64,000 nucleotides of DNA. Source: Leptospira selangorensis. Its GTDB lineage: Bacteria > Spirochaetota > Leptospiria > Leptospirales > Leptospiraceae. Under the pieces are notes generated by a model. It was not told where the DNA came from, searched no databases, and saw only the letters and a program-made list of their open reading frames with translations. Position numbers and translations under genes: made by a program. Every line of letters begins with the position of its first letter. The first letter of the stretch is position 1. The stretch spans positions 459,716 through 523,715 of the forward strand of contig NZ_RQES01000010.1 in the NCBI RefSeq assembly GCF_004769405.1. Direction: 5' to 3'. Of the stretch, positions 1 to 10,101 are shown one piece after another.

Positions 1-1112
<1,112 letters not shown>

Positions 1113-1116
<4 letters not shown>

Positions 1117-1598
1117 CAAGAATTGCTGTTTATCCTGGCTCCTTCGATCCTTTAACTAGAGGGCATTTGGACATTCTCCACAGGTCCGTAGGTCTATTCG
1201 ACAAAGTGATCATCGGTGTCGCGGTAAACTCCAATAAAAGTCTCCTTTTTTCCATCGAAGAAAGAATAGAATTCATCAGAGAAGCAACCAAGGGTTGGGA
1301 AAATCTGGAAATAGACACTTTCGAAGGACTGACAGTGGACTATTGTAAAAAGAGAGGAGCTAAAAGTATCATCAGAGGACTTAGAGCAGTCACTGATTTT
1401 GATTACGAATATGCAATTTCTCTAATGAATAGGAAACTTGCTCCGGATGTGGAGACAATCTTTCTGATGTCCTCAAACGACTATTCTTTCGTATCTTCTA
1501 CAATCGTAAAAGAAGTGGCAAGACATGGAAGGGATGTATCCGCCCAGGTCCCGGATCACGTCAGCAAAGCATTACTTAAAAAATTATACCACAAGTAA
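1113..1598 (+). CDS. coaD: Phosphopantetheine adenylyltransferase
   Basis: Transfers AMP from ATP to 4'-phosphopantetheine, the penultimate step of coenzyme A synthesis. The 161-residue length is normal for bacterial CoaD. The nucleotidyltransferase signature is near the N-terminus ([14 protein letters not shown], carrying the T/HxGH motif at about residues 15-18), followed by [14 protein letters not shown] and the late SSTIVKE motif. It overlaps argG by four bases (ATGA) and is followed 13 bases later by ndk, so the three probably share a transcript. I see no internal regulation. Confidence 0.96.
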
Positions 1599-1611
1599 CT
1601 AAGGAATAAAA

Positions 1612-2025
1612 ATGGCTAGAACATTTATCATGATCAAACCCGACGGAGTGAAAAACAAACATGTCGGCGATATCCTACAAAGAATCGAAAAAGAAGGATT
1701 CAAAATTTTAGGACTTAAATATCTTAAACTTTCCCTGGAAGATGCAAAACAATTCTATAAAGTGCATTCCGCTCGCCCTTTCTATAATGACCTTTGTAGC
1801 TATATGTCTTCCGGCCCGATCGTTGCAGCTGCTTTAGAAAGAGACAATGCAGTTCAACATTGGAGAGATGTGATCGGAGCTACCGATCCGAAAGAAGCTG
1901 CTGCAGGCACTATCAGAGCTCTATTTGCGGAAAGCAAAGAAGCAAACGCAGTGCACGGTTCCGATTCTGATGATAACGCTGCATTAGAGATTAGCTTCTT
2001 CTTCAAAGGAAACGAACTGTTCTAA
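1612..2025 (+). CDS. ndk: Nucleoside diphosphate kinase
   Basis: Balances nucleoside triphosphate pools by phosphate transfer through a phosphohistidine. The 137-residue length is canonical. The active-site histidine is H115 in NAVHGSDS, and the N-terminal MIKPDGV and the SGPIVAAAL segments are typical. A purine-rich AAGGAATAAAA precedes the ATG and supports this start. It is last in the argG-coaD-ndk group and is followed by a strong terminator. Confidence 0.97.
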   Translation: MARTFIMIKPDGVKNKHVGDILQRIEKEGFKILGLKYLKLSLEDAKQFYKVHSARPFYNDLCSYMSSGPIVAAALERDNAVQHWRDVIGATDPKEAAAGTIRALFAESKEANAVHGSDSDDNAALEISFFFKGNELF

Positions 2026-2049
2026 TAGAACCGATCTTTCCCTTTATAG

Positions 2050-2086
2050 ACCCGGTGTCCCTGAAAAGACCACCGGGTTTTTTATT
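2050..2086 (+). terminator. Rho-independent terminator after ndk
   Basis: An 8-bp stem (ACCCGGTG at 2050-2057 with CACCGGGT at 2071-2078) encloses a 13-base loop and runs into TTTTTTATTATT. It lies 25 bases past the ndk stop and should end the argG-coaD-ndk transcript. Confidence 0.9.
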
Positions 2087-2268
2087 ATTATCTTCTAATA
2101 TACAACAACCTAACATTCGTTCTATATAAAGAGCCTTCTCGATCGACGTTCTTGTCGGAGAAAAAAATCCGGATTATAACGAATTTTTCTTGTACTTTTT
2201 GGAAATATCTTTCTCTATTTTTCCTACGTAGGCGAAATAAAACCACCGTTTCGACCGAAGCTAATAAT

Positions 2269-2445
2269 ATGAACGCAGTGACCAAAGAGCAGATCATTAA
2301 GCATAGCCGTATCATAGAAAAATACAGAACAAAGGATACTTTGTTCGACGGCTCCCCGGATTGGATGGACGATGTTTTGGAAGTGATCTACTCCCAAGAC
2401 GATTTTATAGCGGAAAAACCCGATATAGATCTGGATATAGAGTAA
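2269..2445 (+). CDS. Small hypothetical protein (58 aa)
   Basis: I do not recognise this product. The frame is open from a TTG at 2152, but I prefer the ATG at 2269. The upstream part of the frame (FWKYLSLFFLRRR) is unlike the rest, and the product from 2269 is compact, acidic and soluble-looking, with an ordered core (TKEQIIKHSRIIEKYRTKD). It ends in an acidic tail (KPDIDLDIE). The nearest purine-rich stretch is GACCGAAG about eight bases upstream, a weak ribosome site. It lies between the ndk terminator and the convergent nitrate reductase gene. It could be a real small protein or chance coding. Confidence 0.45.
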   Translation: MNAVTKEQIIKHSRIIEKYRTKDTLFDGSPDWMDDVLEVIYSQDDFIAEKPDIDLDIE

Positions 2446-2477
2446 TCCTAATCCTTCTTCTATCTTTTAAAAGTTCT

Positions 2478-5400
2478 TTAAGCCGGGGCGACCGCTCCGG
2501 ACTCTCTTAAAATTTTCATTATCTCAGGTTTACAACTTCCACAACCAGTTCCCGCTCCTGTCTTTTCAGATATAGTTTTAAGATCACATACACCATTTCG
2601 GATCTCTTCTTCTATATTACCTTTTCCTACTCCATTACAAGAACAGACCAATGCACCTATTGGAGGTTTAAGCGGAGAAGATCCGGTCAAAAGTTTATCT
2701 CTCTTATCTCCGAGCTCAATACCGGAAGAGATCATCGCCTTAAATTCTGAAAACTCCGACTTGTCCCCAACCAAGATCGCTCCTACTAAACGATCTCCTT
2801 TGATAATACATTTTTTATAGCGGCCCTTTCTTTTATCGAAGAATACGATCTCTTCGTATTCTGGACCTGCCTCGTCCATCGGAACATCAGGCAATCTCAA
2901 TGACACCAATTCTAAGCCGGGGATTTTAAGAAGATTTGAATGCATTGATCCTGAATAAGAACCAATCTTGTATCCGTACATATGCCAAGCTGCGAACTCA
3001 GCCTGCTCTTCCGTGGCGGCAACGGTTCCATACATTCCAGTAGAATGTTCAGCGACTTCTCCTATTGCGTAAATATCCGGATCGCTGGATTGTAAGAAAT
3101 CATTCACTAAAATTCCAGACTTACAATTGATCCCTGCTTCTTTTGCTAATTCCAAATTCGGGACCGTTCCTACTGCGAATACAATCCCATCCGGGCGTAT
3201 GCTAGAGCCGTCTCTGAACTTAATACTTTCCAGTCTTTCAGTTCCGTACACTTTTGAAATTTCGGTATCGAATAAGATCTGGATCCCTCTGGCTTCTACT
3301 TCTTTCCTTAAAATTTCTCCTGATATCTCATCCAATTGTTTGGACATCAATCGATCCGTTCTCACAAGAACAGTCACATTTACATGCAAAGATCTTAATG
3401 CAGCAGCAAGTTCTAAACCGAGCAAACCTCCGCCTACGATCAACGCATGGGTATTGGGGACAAAAAACCCTTTGATCCGATCTGCGTCGTTTTTGGAACG
3501 AAGGCTAAAAACGCCCAACATCTTCTCTGGAATATACTTGGGGATAGAAGGTCTACTGCCGGTTGCAATTATCAGTTTATTATAAGAATATAAATTACCT
3601 TGGGAATCTCTGACCTTCTTCCCTTCCGGAAGTATTTCCGAGACGGAAATAGATGATTTAACCTCAATATTCCAGGATTCGATCTCTTCTTCGCTGACCG
3701 CAGATAATTGAGAAAATTGTTTTTCTCCGCTGATCAGATCCGGCAGTAGAATTCTGTTATAAAATGGATGTTCTTCCTTACATAATACTGTGATCTCATC
3801 CTCGGGAGAGATCGCTCTGAACTTTCTCAGGAAAGCAATAGTTCCGTTGCCTCCACCTATAATCAGTATTTTTTCCTTAGGTTTTTTGTAAGGAAGAACT
3901 TCTACTGCCGAAATTTTAAAACCTGGTTGTTTGGAAAACGGATCAAACTTTGAACTTGTAAGATTATTCGCTCTTGCCTCATCGTTTCCATTTTTTCTTC
4001 CCCAATGCATAGGTAAGAATACGGTACCTTGTCGGATACTTTCGGTAATAGTAGCCCTAACTCTAACACTTCCTCTTTCGTTTTTGACTTCTACAATCTG
4101 CGATTCTATAATGTCTCTTTCTTTCGCGTCAATCGGATGGATCTCAAGATAAGGTTCTCTCTTATGTTCTTTGAGTTTTCTCACCTTTCCGGTGCGGGTC
4201 ATTGTATGCCATTGGTCCCTGATCCTTCCGGTGGTAAGAATTAAAGGAAAGTTCTCATTCGTTTTTTCTGAATTATCTTCCGGTTCTACCGAATGTATTT
4301 TTGCCTTTCCGCCAGGACGATAAAACCTTCCATCGGAAAATAATCTTGGAGTTCCCTCATGATCCTTGGAAGGGAAAGGCCATTGCACGGATCTTCTATC
4401 TTGTAAGATAGAATAATCCAAACCTCCGATATCCAGATTTGTACCTTTAGTAAGAAGACAATGTTCTAGGAAAACTTCTTCCTCATTTTTATAATTGAAA
4501 GAAGGACCAAATCCCATCTTCTCTGCAAACTCTGTTAGTATCCAAGTGTCTGCCTTTGCATCTCCAGGAGGATTGAAAATTTTAGGTAGATACGTTATTC
4601 TTCTATCTGAGTTTGTCATGGTACCTTGCTTTTCTGTCCAACCTGCAGCAGGCAGCACATAATGAGCAAATGGAATGGACTCATGACGATTTGAAATATC
4701 TTGGACAACTACTAACTCAGCATTCCTAAGTCCCGCCTCCACCGTTCTTGCATCCGGAAGACTTACCGTTGGATTTGTACAAATAATCCAGATAGCTTTC
4801 ATCTTTCCGTTTTTGAGATTTTCGAACATCTCTGTGGCAGAATAACCCGGCTTGTCCCGAATAGATTCCACTCCCCAAAAATCCGCTACTTCCTTTCTAT
4901 GATTTTCATCTGCAAGATTTCTGTGAGCAGGAAGAAGATTACATAGCCCGCCTACTTCTCTTCCTCCCATAGCATTCGGTTGTCCCGTTAAGGAAAATGG
5001 ACCGGACCCAGGTTTGCCTATCTTACCCGTGATCAGATTCAAATTGATTAATGCTAAATTTTTATTCACTCCAACTACACTTTGGTTCAGGCCCATTGCC
5101 CAAAGAGTTAAAAATCCTTTTGAATCAGAGATTAAACTCGCCGCTTCTCGGATCGAATTTTCTGAAACTCCGCAAGAGTCCGCATATTCTTTCATACTGA
5201 TAGAAAAAACTTTTTCTTTCAGCTCTTCGAAACCTTCCGTATGTGATTTGATAAAATTGGGATCTAAAGAATTGGTCTCTATCAGGCTTCTTGCAATTGC
5301 ATTGAATAATAATATATCAGTTCCCGGGATAATTTGAAGATGTAAGTCCGCGTTCTCACAACTCTCGGTTTTTCTTGGATCGACAACGATAATCTTAACA

Positions 5401-5996
5401 TTCGGGTCCGAATTTTTTCTGGCTTCTATTCTTCTAAAAAGAATCGGATGACACCAAGCCGGATTTGCACCTGCTATCAAAAAACAATCTGCAATTTCTA
5501 TATCGTCATAAGAGATAGGAACACTGTCCTCACCCAGGGACATCTTATAACCTACAACTGCAGAACTCATACATAGTCTGGAGTTAGTATCTATATTATT
5601 TGTATTCAAAAAACCTTTGGTGAGTTTATTCACCACATAATATTCTTCCGTTAATAATTGTCCGGAAACATAAAATCCTACCGAATCAGGTCCGTGTTCT
5701 TTGATCAGATTTTTAAAACGAGAAGCGATCTCCCCTAACGCAGAATCCCAATCGGTCTTTTGTAATTCTCCTGTTTTAGGATTTCTTACCATTGGATGTA
5801 AAAGCCTGTCGCTTTTATCCAAAACGGTGTGATGCAGATTCATCCCTTTTGAGCAGAGCATTCCTTTATTCGCAGGATGATCCGGATCTCCTTGGACCGT
5901 AAAACTAGTCTCACTCTCTTTTTGAATCAATACACCGCATCCGACCCCACAATAGGAACAGGTACTTCGAAATCCATTTTCTGTATTCACAACCAA
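2478..5996 (-). CDS. Fused assimilatory nitrate reductase: molybdopterin catalytic domain + NirB-like FAD/NAD(P)H domain + BFD [2Fe-2S] domain
   Basis: Predicted to reduce nitrate to nitrite using NAD(P)H within one 1172-residue cytoplasmic chain. Residues 1-700 are a NasA/NarB-type molybdopterin subunit. It has a [4Fe-4S] motif C13-x2-C16-x3-C20-x27-C48 and the probable molybdenum ligand C142 in NSRLCMSSA. Residues 705-1100 are an FAD/NAD(P) reductase like the front half of NirB, with Rossmann glycines at 714-718 and 855-860. Residues 1118-1155 form a BFD-type [2Fe-2S] domain (C1118, C1120, C1152, C1155). Ordinary NasA/NarB lack the reductase part. No signal peptide is seen. It diverges from the transporter-nirBD operon and has its own sigma-54-like promoter. 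The first codon is uncertain: TTG at 5996 or GTG at 5990, neither with a clear ribosome site. Confidence 0.93.
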   Translation of the reverse strand: MVVNTENGFRSTCSYCGVGCGVLIQKESETSFTVQGDPDHPANKGMLCSKGMNLHHTVLDKSDRLLHPMVRNPKTGELQKTDWDSALGEIASRFKNLIKEHGPDSVGFYVSGQLLTEEYYVVNKLTKGFLNTNNIDTNSRLCMSSAVVGYKMSLGEDSVPISYDDIEIADCFLIAGANPAWCHPILFRRIEARKNSDPNVKIIVVDPRKTESCENADLHLQIIPGTDILLFNAIARSLIETNSLDPNFIKSHTEGFEELKEKVFSISMKEYADSCGVSENSIREAASLISDSKGFLTLWAMGLNQSVVGVNKNLALINLNLITGKIGKPGSGPFSLTGQPNAMGGREVGGLCNLLPAHRNLADENHRKEVADFWGVESIRDKPGYSATEMFENLKNGKMKAIWIICTNPTVSLPDARTVEAGLRNAELVVVQDISNRHESIPFAHYVLPAAGWTEKQGTMTNSDRRITYLPKIFNPPGDAKADTWILTEFAEKMGFGPSFNYKNEEEVFLEHCLLTKGTNLDIGGLDYSILQDRRSVQWPFPSKDHEGTPRLFSDGRFYRPGGKAKIHSVEPEDNSEKTNENFPLILTTGRIRDQWHTMTRTGKVRKLKEHKREPYLEIHPIDAKERDIIESQIVEVKNERGSVRVRATITESIRQGTVFLPMHWGRKNGNDEARANNLTSSKFDPFSKQPGFKISAVEVLPYKKPKEKILIIGGGNGTIAFLRKFRAISPEDEITVLCKEEHPFYNRILLPDLISGEKQFSQLSAVSEEEIESWNIEVKSSISVSEILPEGKKVRDSQGNLYSYNKLIIATGSRPSIPKYIPEKMLGVFSLRSKNDADRIKGFFVPNTHALIVGGGLLGLELAAALRSLHVNVTVLVRTDRLMSKQLDEISGEILRKEVEARGIQILFDTEISKVYGTERLESIKFRDGSSIRPDGIVFAVGTVPNLELAKEAGINCKSGILVNDFLQSSDPDIYAIGEVAEHSTGMYGTVAATEEQAEFAAWHMYGYKIGSYSGSMHSNLLKIPGLELVSLRLPDVPMDEAGPEYEEIVFFDKRKGRYKKCIIKGDRLVGAILVGDKSEFSEFKAMISSGIELGDKRDKLLTGSSPLKPPIGALVCSCNGVGKGNIEEEIRNGVCDLKTISEKTGAGTGCGSCKPEIMKILRESGAVAPA

Positions 5997-6000
5997 TTTA

Positions 6001-6018
6001 TAGCAATTTTCATGCCAA
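6001..6018 (-). promoter_or_regulatory. Sigma-54 (-24/-12) promoter for the nitrate reductase fusion
   Basis: Read on the minus strand the sequence is TTGGCATGAAAATTGCTA. The invariant GG and GC dinucleotides are ten bases apart, matching TGGCAC-N5-TTGC except for one T. The expected transcription start falls near 5991, almost on the first codon of the reductase, which leaves no room for a leader. It closely matches the promoter on the other side of the same gap (TTGGCAyGA...TTGCTATAA in both). Confidence 0.75.
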
Positions 6019-6266
6019 TATATAAATTTTATATTTGATTCGACTAAACTTGCAGTATTTCAGAATAGAAAATGAGCGATTTCAAATTGTGCGCTTTTAA
6101 ATTAAGCATCATGTACAAAATGTGCGTAATTTCTAGCAATTTTATCCTATGTTATTAGATTCAATCGCGAGTGAATTTATATATGCGTTCGAAAAAGAAG
6201 GTCTTAATCCAAATTTTTATATCATTCTATCTTAATATAAGATTTTTCAAAAACTCTTCCAAAAAC
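6019..6266. promoter_or_regulatory. Nitrate divergon control region between the two sigma-54 promoters
   Basis: No gene fits in this AT-rich stretch between the diverging nitrate reductase and transporter genes. Sigma-54 promoters need an upstream enhancer-binding activator, and this is where its sites would be expected. I see two direct TGTGCG repeats (6088-6093 and 6121-6126) set 33 bases apart, about three helical turns, but no clear NtrC-type palindrome. The role of the repeats is inferred. Confidence 0.4.
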
Positions 6267-6284
6267 TTGGCACGACTTTTGCTA
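6267..6284 (+). promoter_or_regulatory. Sigma-54 (-24/-12) promoter for the nitrate transporter-nirBD operon
   Basis: TTGGCACGACTTTTGCTA is a full match to the sigma-54 consensus TGGCACG-N4-TTGCW, with GG at 6269-6270 and GC at 6281-6282, ten bases apart. Transcription should start near 6294, about 35 bases before the ATG. This predicts RpoN plus an activator, as for nitrogen-controlled genes in many bacteria. Confidence 0.88.
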
Positions 6285-6328
6285 TAAGATCTATGTGAGC
6301 GTTTCTGCTCGTTAACGGAGAGCTTTAA

Positions 6329-7543
6329 ATGAAAAAATTTCGTGAATTTCTATCCTTAGGTCACTTTCCATCGCTCGTGAGCTCCTTTCTATACTTTGAC
6401 TTCAGCTTCATGGTATGGATGCTGCTTGCCGCTTTAGGCGTCTTTATTTCAGAAGAATTCAAATTAGGCCCTGCTCAAAAAGGGATGTTGGTCTCTGTTC
6501 CTTTATTAGGAGGAACATTATTAAGGATCCCTATGGGTCTACTTTCAGATCGTTATGGATCTAAGATTGTGGGTCTTTGCGGAATGGGCGTCACAATGCT
6601 CACGCTACTACTTGGCTGGAAATTCGCTCATACTCTTCCTGAAGTGGTCCTTGTAGGATTATTATTAGGAACCGCAGGAGCAAGCTTTGCAGTTGCTCTT
6701 CCTTTAGCTAGTAGATGGTATCCTAAAGAATACCAGGGTTTAGTAATGGGAATCGCAGGCGCTGGAAACAGCGGATCTGTGATCGCTACATTCTTCGCTC
6801 CTGATCTTGCAAGAAACTTCGGATGGCATGCAGTTTTCGGTCTTGCTCTTATTCCTTTAGCTTTTGCTTTCGTATTCTTCTTATTCTTTGCAAAAGATTG
6901 TCCGGGAACAATTTCCAAAAAACCTTTAAAACAATATTTGGTACCTATCAAATCCAGAGACGCTTTATTCTTCTGTTTGCTGTATAGCGTAACGTTCGGT
7001 GGATTCGTAGGTATAGCAAGCTTCCTTCCTATCTTCTTCCATGACCAATATGGTGTGGATAAAGTCACCACAGGGTTTTATACATCTTATTGTATCTTAG
7101 GTGCAAGTTTAGTTCGCCCTATCGGTGGATATCTTTCCGACAAATTTGGCGGAGTAACGGTTTTACTTGGAGTATTCGCTGGAGTTGCTTCTTGTCTAAT
7201 CGCGGTCTCTTGGTTGCCTTCCGTAGGGATCATCCTTCCTACATTCATCACTTTAATGATCTTCTTAGGTTTAGGGAATGGTTCCGTATTCCAACTCGTT
7301 CCTCTTAGATTCAGCAAAGAGATCGGGATCATCACTGGATTTATAGGTGCGTTCGGAGGTTTGGGAGGATTTTTCGTTCCGAATCTATTAGGAAGTTTGA
7401 AAGCGATTTCCGGAACCTTCTCCGTCGGATTCGTAGTGTTGTCCGTAGTAGTAGCGTTATCCGCCTTCCTTCTATTCCTGATGAACACTTATGTTTGGGA
7501 AAAAAATAGAAAAAACGAATCCTTAGAATTGGAGTCGGCTTAA
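6329..7543 (+). CDS. NarK/NasA-type nitrate/nitrite transporter (MFS)
   Basis: Inner-membrane major facilitator protein of 404 residues with about twelve hydrophobic helices. The nitrate-signature glycine motifs are present (GIAGAGNSGSVIAT in the first half and GLGNGSVFQLVP in the second), along with the MFS loop motif DRYGSK near residue 74. It probably imports nitrate for the fused reductase encoded divergently. The ATG follows GGAGAG with good spacing, just downstream of a near-perfect sigma-54 promoter. nirB begins 35 bases after its stop. Whether it also exchanges nitrite cannot be told from sequence. Confidence 0.9.
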   Translation: MKKFREFLSLGHFPSLVSSFLYFDFSFMVWMLLAALGVFISEEFKLGPAQKGMLVSVPLLGGTLLRIPMGLLSDRYGSKIVGLCGMGVTMLTLLLGWKFAHTLPEVVLVGLLLGTAGASFAVALPLASRWYPKEYQGLVMGIAGAGNSGSVIATFFAPDLARNFGWHAVFGLALIPLAFAFVFFLFFAKDCPGTISKKPLKQYLVPIKSRDALFFCLLYSVTFGGFVGIASFLPIFFHDQYGVDKVTTGFYTSYCILGASLVRPIGGYLSDKFGGVTVLLGVFAGVASCLIAVSWLPSVGIILPTFITLMIFLGLGNGSVFQLVPLRFSKEIGIITGFIGAFGGLGGFFVPNLLGSLKAISGTFSVGFVVLSVVVALSAFLLFLMNTYVWEKNRKNESLELESA

Positions 7544-7578
7544 GCCGACTCCTTAAAAGGGAAAGGAGATAGATAAAA

Positions 7579-10092
7579 ATGAAACGGAAGTTAGTTATTC
7601 TTGGAAATGGGATGGTGGGTCATAGATTCGCCGAAAAAATCGCAGAGTATGGTGGAACGGAAAAATTTGAAGTAACTATTTTAGGCGAAGAACCTAGAAG
7701 AGCCTACGATAGAGTTCATCTTTCCGAATACTTTACAAATAGATCCGCAGATTCACTTTATCTTTCTCCTTCCGATTGGTATAGAACCAACGGGATACGC
7801 TTATTGCTTTCCGAACCTGCTATCTCAGTGGATACAGTTTCCAGAAAGATAACTACTTCTGCCGGAACTGAATTACCTTTTGATGAATTGGTAATCGCAA
7901 CAGGTTCTTCGGCTTTTGTGCCGAATTTCGAAGGTGTGGACAAACAAGGCGTTTTCGTTTATCGCACGATTGAAGACCTAGAAAAGATCATGTCTTATGC
8001 TAAACAAGTTTCCAAAGTAGCAGTACTTGGCGGCGGTTTATTAGGTTTAGAAGCAGCCAAAGCAGTTTTAGACATGGGAAAAGAAAGCCATGTAGTTGAA
8101 TTCGCATCTCGTTTGATGCCTAGACAATTGGATGAGGCCGCTTCTTCCGTTCTAAAATCCAAAATCGAATCCTTAGGCGTTCGTATTCATTTAAATAAAG
8201 AAACCAAACAAGCATTAGGCGAATCTAGCTTTCAAGGACTGGAATTCGTAGATGGTTCCGTTTTAGAAGTGGAGATGTTAATCGTATCCGCTGGTATCCG
8301 GCCCAGAGATGAACTTGCAAAAAATTCCGGAATTGAGGTCGGACAAAGAGGTGGGATCATTGTAGACGATGAGTTAAGAACTAATGTCTACGGAGTTTAT
8401 GCAATCGGAGAAGTTGCACTTCATAAAGGAATGATCTACGGACTTGTGGCTCCAGGTTATGAAATGGCGGAGATACTCGCTTATAATCTTTGTAGTCCTG
8501 GACAAAAAACGAAATCTTATGCAGGTTCGGATCTTTCTACAAAACTAAAACTGATCGGAGTAGATGTTGCTTCTTTCGGAGATGCTTTAGGCCAAACAGA
8601 ACATCTTCCTATCGCTTATACAAATCCTCGTACAGGTGTGTATAAAAAATTAGTTCTTTCTACTGACGGTAAAAAGCTGAAAGGGGGAATTTTGGTAGGA
8701 GATGCGGATGCATATTCTAACCTTCTGACTCTTTACTTAAATAATGTAGAACTTCCTGCAGAGCCAGAGTCCTTGATTGTTGGAACTCCTTCGGAAGAAG
8801 GTTCCGCATTCGGCTCTCTTCCGGATGATGCAAAGATCTGTTCTTGTAATAACGTTTCTAAGGGAGATCTTTTAGGTGCAATCCGTTCAGGTGCTTGTTC
8901 CGATCTGAAAGGTTTGAAAGAATGTACTAAGTCTGGAACCGGTTGTGGCGGTTGTATCCCTCAGATGAATTCCATCTTGAAGGAGGAACTTCGTGCACAA
9001 GGTAAAGTAGTCACCGAACATGTATGCGAACATTTTAAATACTCAAGACAAGAGTTATTCCAGATCGCAAAAGTAAAAGGGATCCGCAGCTTCGAAGAGA
9101 TGATCCGTACTCATGGAATGGGGAATGGTTGTGAAGTCTGTAAACCTGCTGTGGCTTCTATCATCGCAAGTATTTACAACGAACCGATCCAAAAACATAG
9201 AGAGATCCAAGATACCAACGACAAGTATCTTGCAAACATCCAAAGAGGCGGGACTTACTCTGTTGTTCCACGTATTCCAGGCGGAGAGATCACTCCGGAT
9301 AAATTAATCGTGATCGGTCAGATCGCAAAGAAGTATGATCTTTACTGCAAGATCACAGGTGGTCAAAGAATAGATCTACTCGGTGCAAGAATGGAACAAC
9401 TTCCTGATATCTGGAAAGATCTAGTAGAAGAAGGTTTCGAAAGTGGACATGCATACGGTAAAGCAATGCGAACCGTTAAAAGTTGTGTGGGTTCTACTTG
9501 GTGTAGATACGGAGTACAAGACAGTACTGCGTTCGCAATCCGTATCGAAGAAAGATATAGAGGGATCAGGGCTCCTCATAAATTAAAATCAGCGGTCTCA
9601 GGTTGTATCAGAGAATGTGCGGAAGCAAGAGGTAAAGACTTCGGTATCATCGCCACTGAAAAAGGTTGGAATCTTTATGTCGGTGGAAACGGAGGTGTAA
9701 ATCCTAAACATGCAATCCTTCTCGCAGCCGATTTAGACGAAGAGACCTGCGTTAAGTACATAGACAGGTTCATGATGTTCTATATCAGAACTGCCGACAA
9801 ACTTGTTAGAACTTCCGCATGGTTGGAACAATTAGAAGGTGGAATAGAGTATCTGAAAGATGTGATCATCAATGATAGACTTGGCATCAACAAAGACTTG
9901 GAAGAAGAGATGAACCATCTTGTTGGAACCTATGTTTGCGAATGGAAAGACGTTGTGGATGATCCTGAAAAACAAAAGAAATATAAACATTTCATAAACA
10001 GCGAAGATGCCGACCCTACAGTACGTTTTATAGAAGAAAGAGGACAAAAACGTCCGGTTGATTGGCCTAAAAAAGAATTGGTTTCGAACTAG
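7579..10092 (+). CDS. nirB: NAD(P)H nitrite reductase, large subunit
   Basis: Reduces nitrite to ammonium with six electrons from NAD(P)H in the cytoplasm. The 837 residues match the family length. Domains in order are an FAD/NAD(P) reductase (glycine motif GGGLLG at 151-156), a BFD [2Fe-2S] site (C421, C423, C456, C459), a second BFD-like segment (C483, C518, C521), and a sulfite/nitrite reductase half with the siroheme-[4Fe-4S] cysteines C636-x5-C642 and C676-x3-C680. AAAGGAGATAGATAAAA before the ATG is a strong ribosome site. It needs siroheme, whose first methylation enzyme is encoded two genes downstream. Confidence 0.96.
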   Translation: MKRKLVILGNGMVGHRFAEKIAEYGGTEKFEVTILGEEPRRAYDRVHLSEYFTNRSADSLYLSPSDWYRTNGIRLLLSEPAISVDTVSRKITTSAGTELPFDELVIATGSSAFVPNFEGVDKQGVFVYRTIEDLEKIMSYAKQVSKVAVLGGGLLGLEAAKAVLDMGKESHVVEFASRLMPRQLDEAASSVLKSKIESLGVRIHLNKETKQALGESSFQGLEFVDGSVLEVEMLIVSAGIRPRDELAKNSGIEVGQRGGIIVDDELRTNVYGVYAIGEVALHKGMIYGLVAPGYEMAEILAYNLCSPGQKTKSYAGSDLSTKLKLIGVDVASFGDALGQTEHLPIAYTNPRTGVYKKLVLSTDGKKLKGGILVGDADAYSNLLTLYLNNVELPAEPESLIVGTPSEEGSAFGSLPDDAKICSCNNVSKGDLLGAIRSGACSDLKGLKECTKSGTGCGGCIPQMNSILKEELRAQGKVVTEHVCEHFKYSRQELFQIAKVKGIRSFEEMIRTHGMGNGCEVCKPAVASIIASIYNEPIQKHREIQDTNDKYLANIQRGGTYSVVPRIPGGEITPDKLIVIGQIAKKYDLYCKITGGQRIDLLGARMEQLPDIWKDLVEEGFESGHAYGKAMRTVKSCVGSTWCRYGVQDSTAFAIRIEERYRGIRAPHKLKSAVSGCIRECAEARGKDFGIIATEKGWNLYVGGNGGVNPKHAILLAADLDEETCVKYIDRFMMFYIRTADKLVRTSAWLEQLEGGIEYLKDVIINDRLGINKDLEEEMNHLVGTYVCEWKDVVDDPEKQKKYKHFINSEDADPTVRFIEERGQKRPVDWPKKELVSN

Positions 10093-10101
10093 GAGATAAA
10101 A

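Noticed and set aside
3127..5337. Several rightward open frames inside the nitrate reductase gene
   Set aside because: They are shadows of the strongly supported 1172-residue leftward gene and have no ribosome sites or recognisable products.
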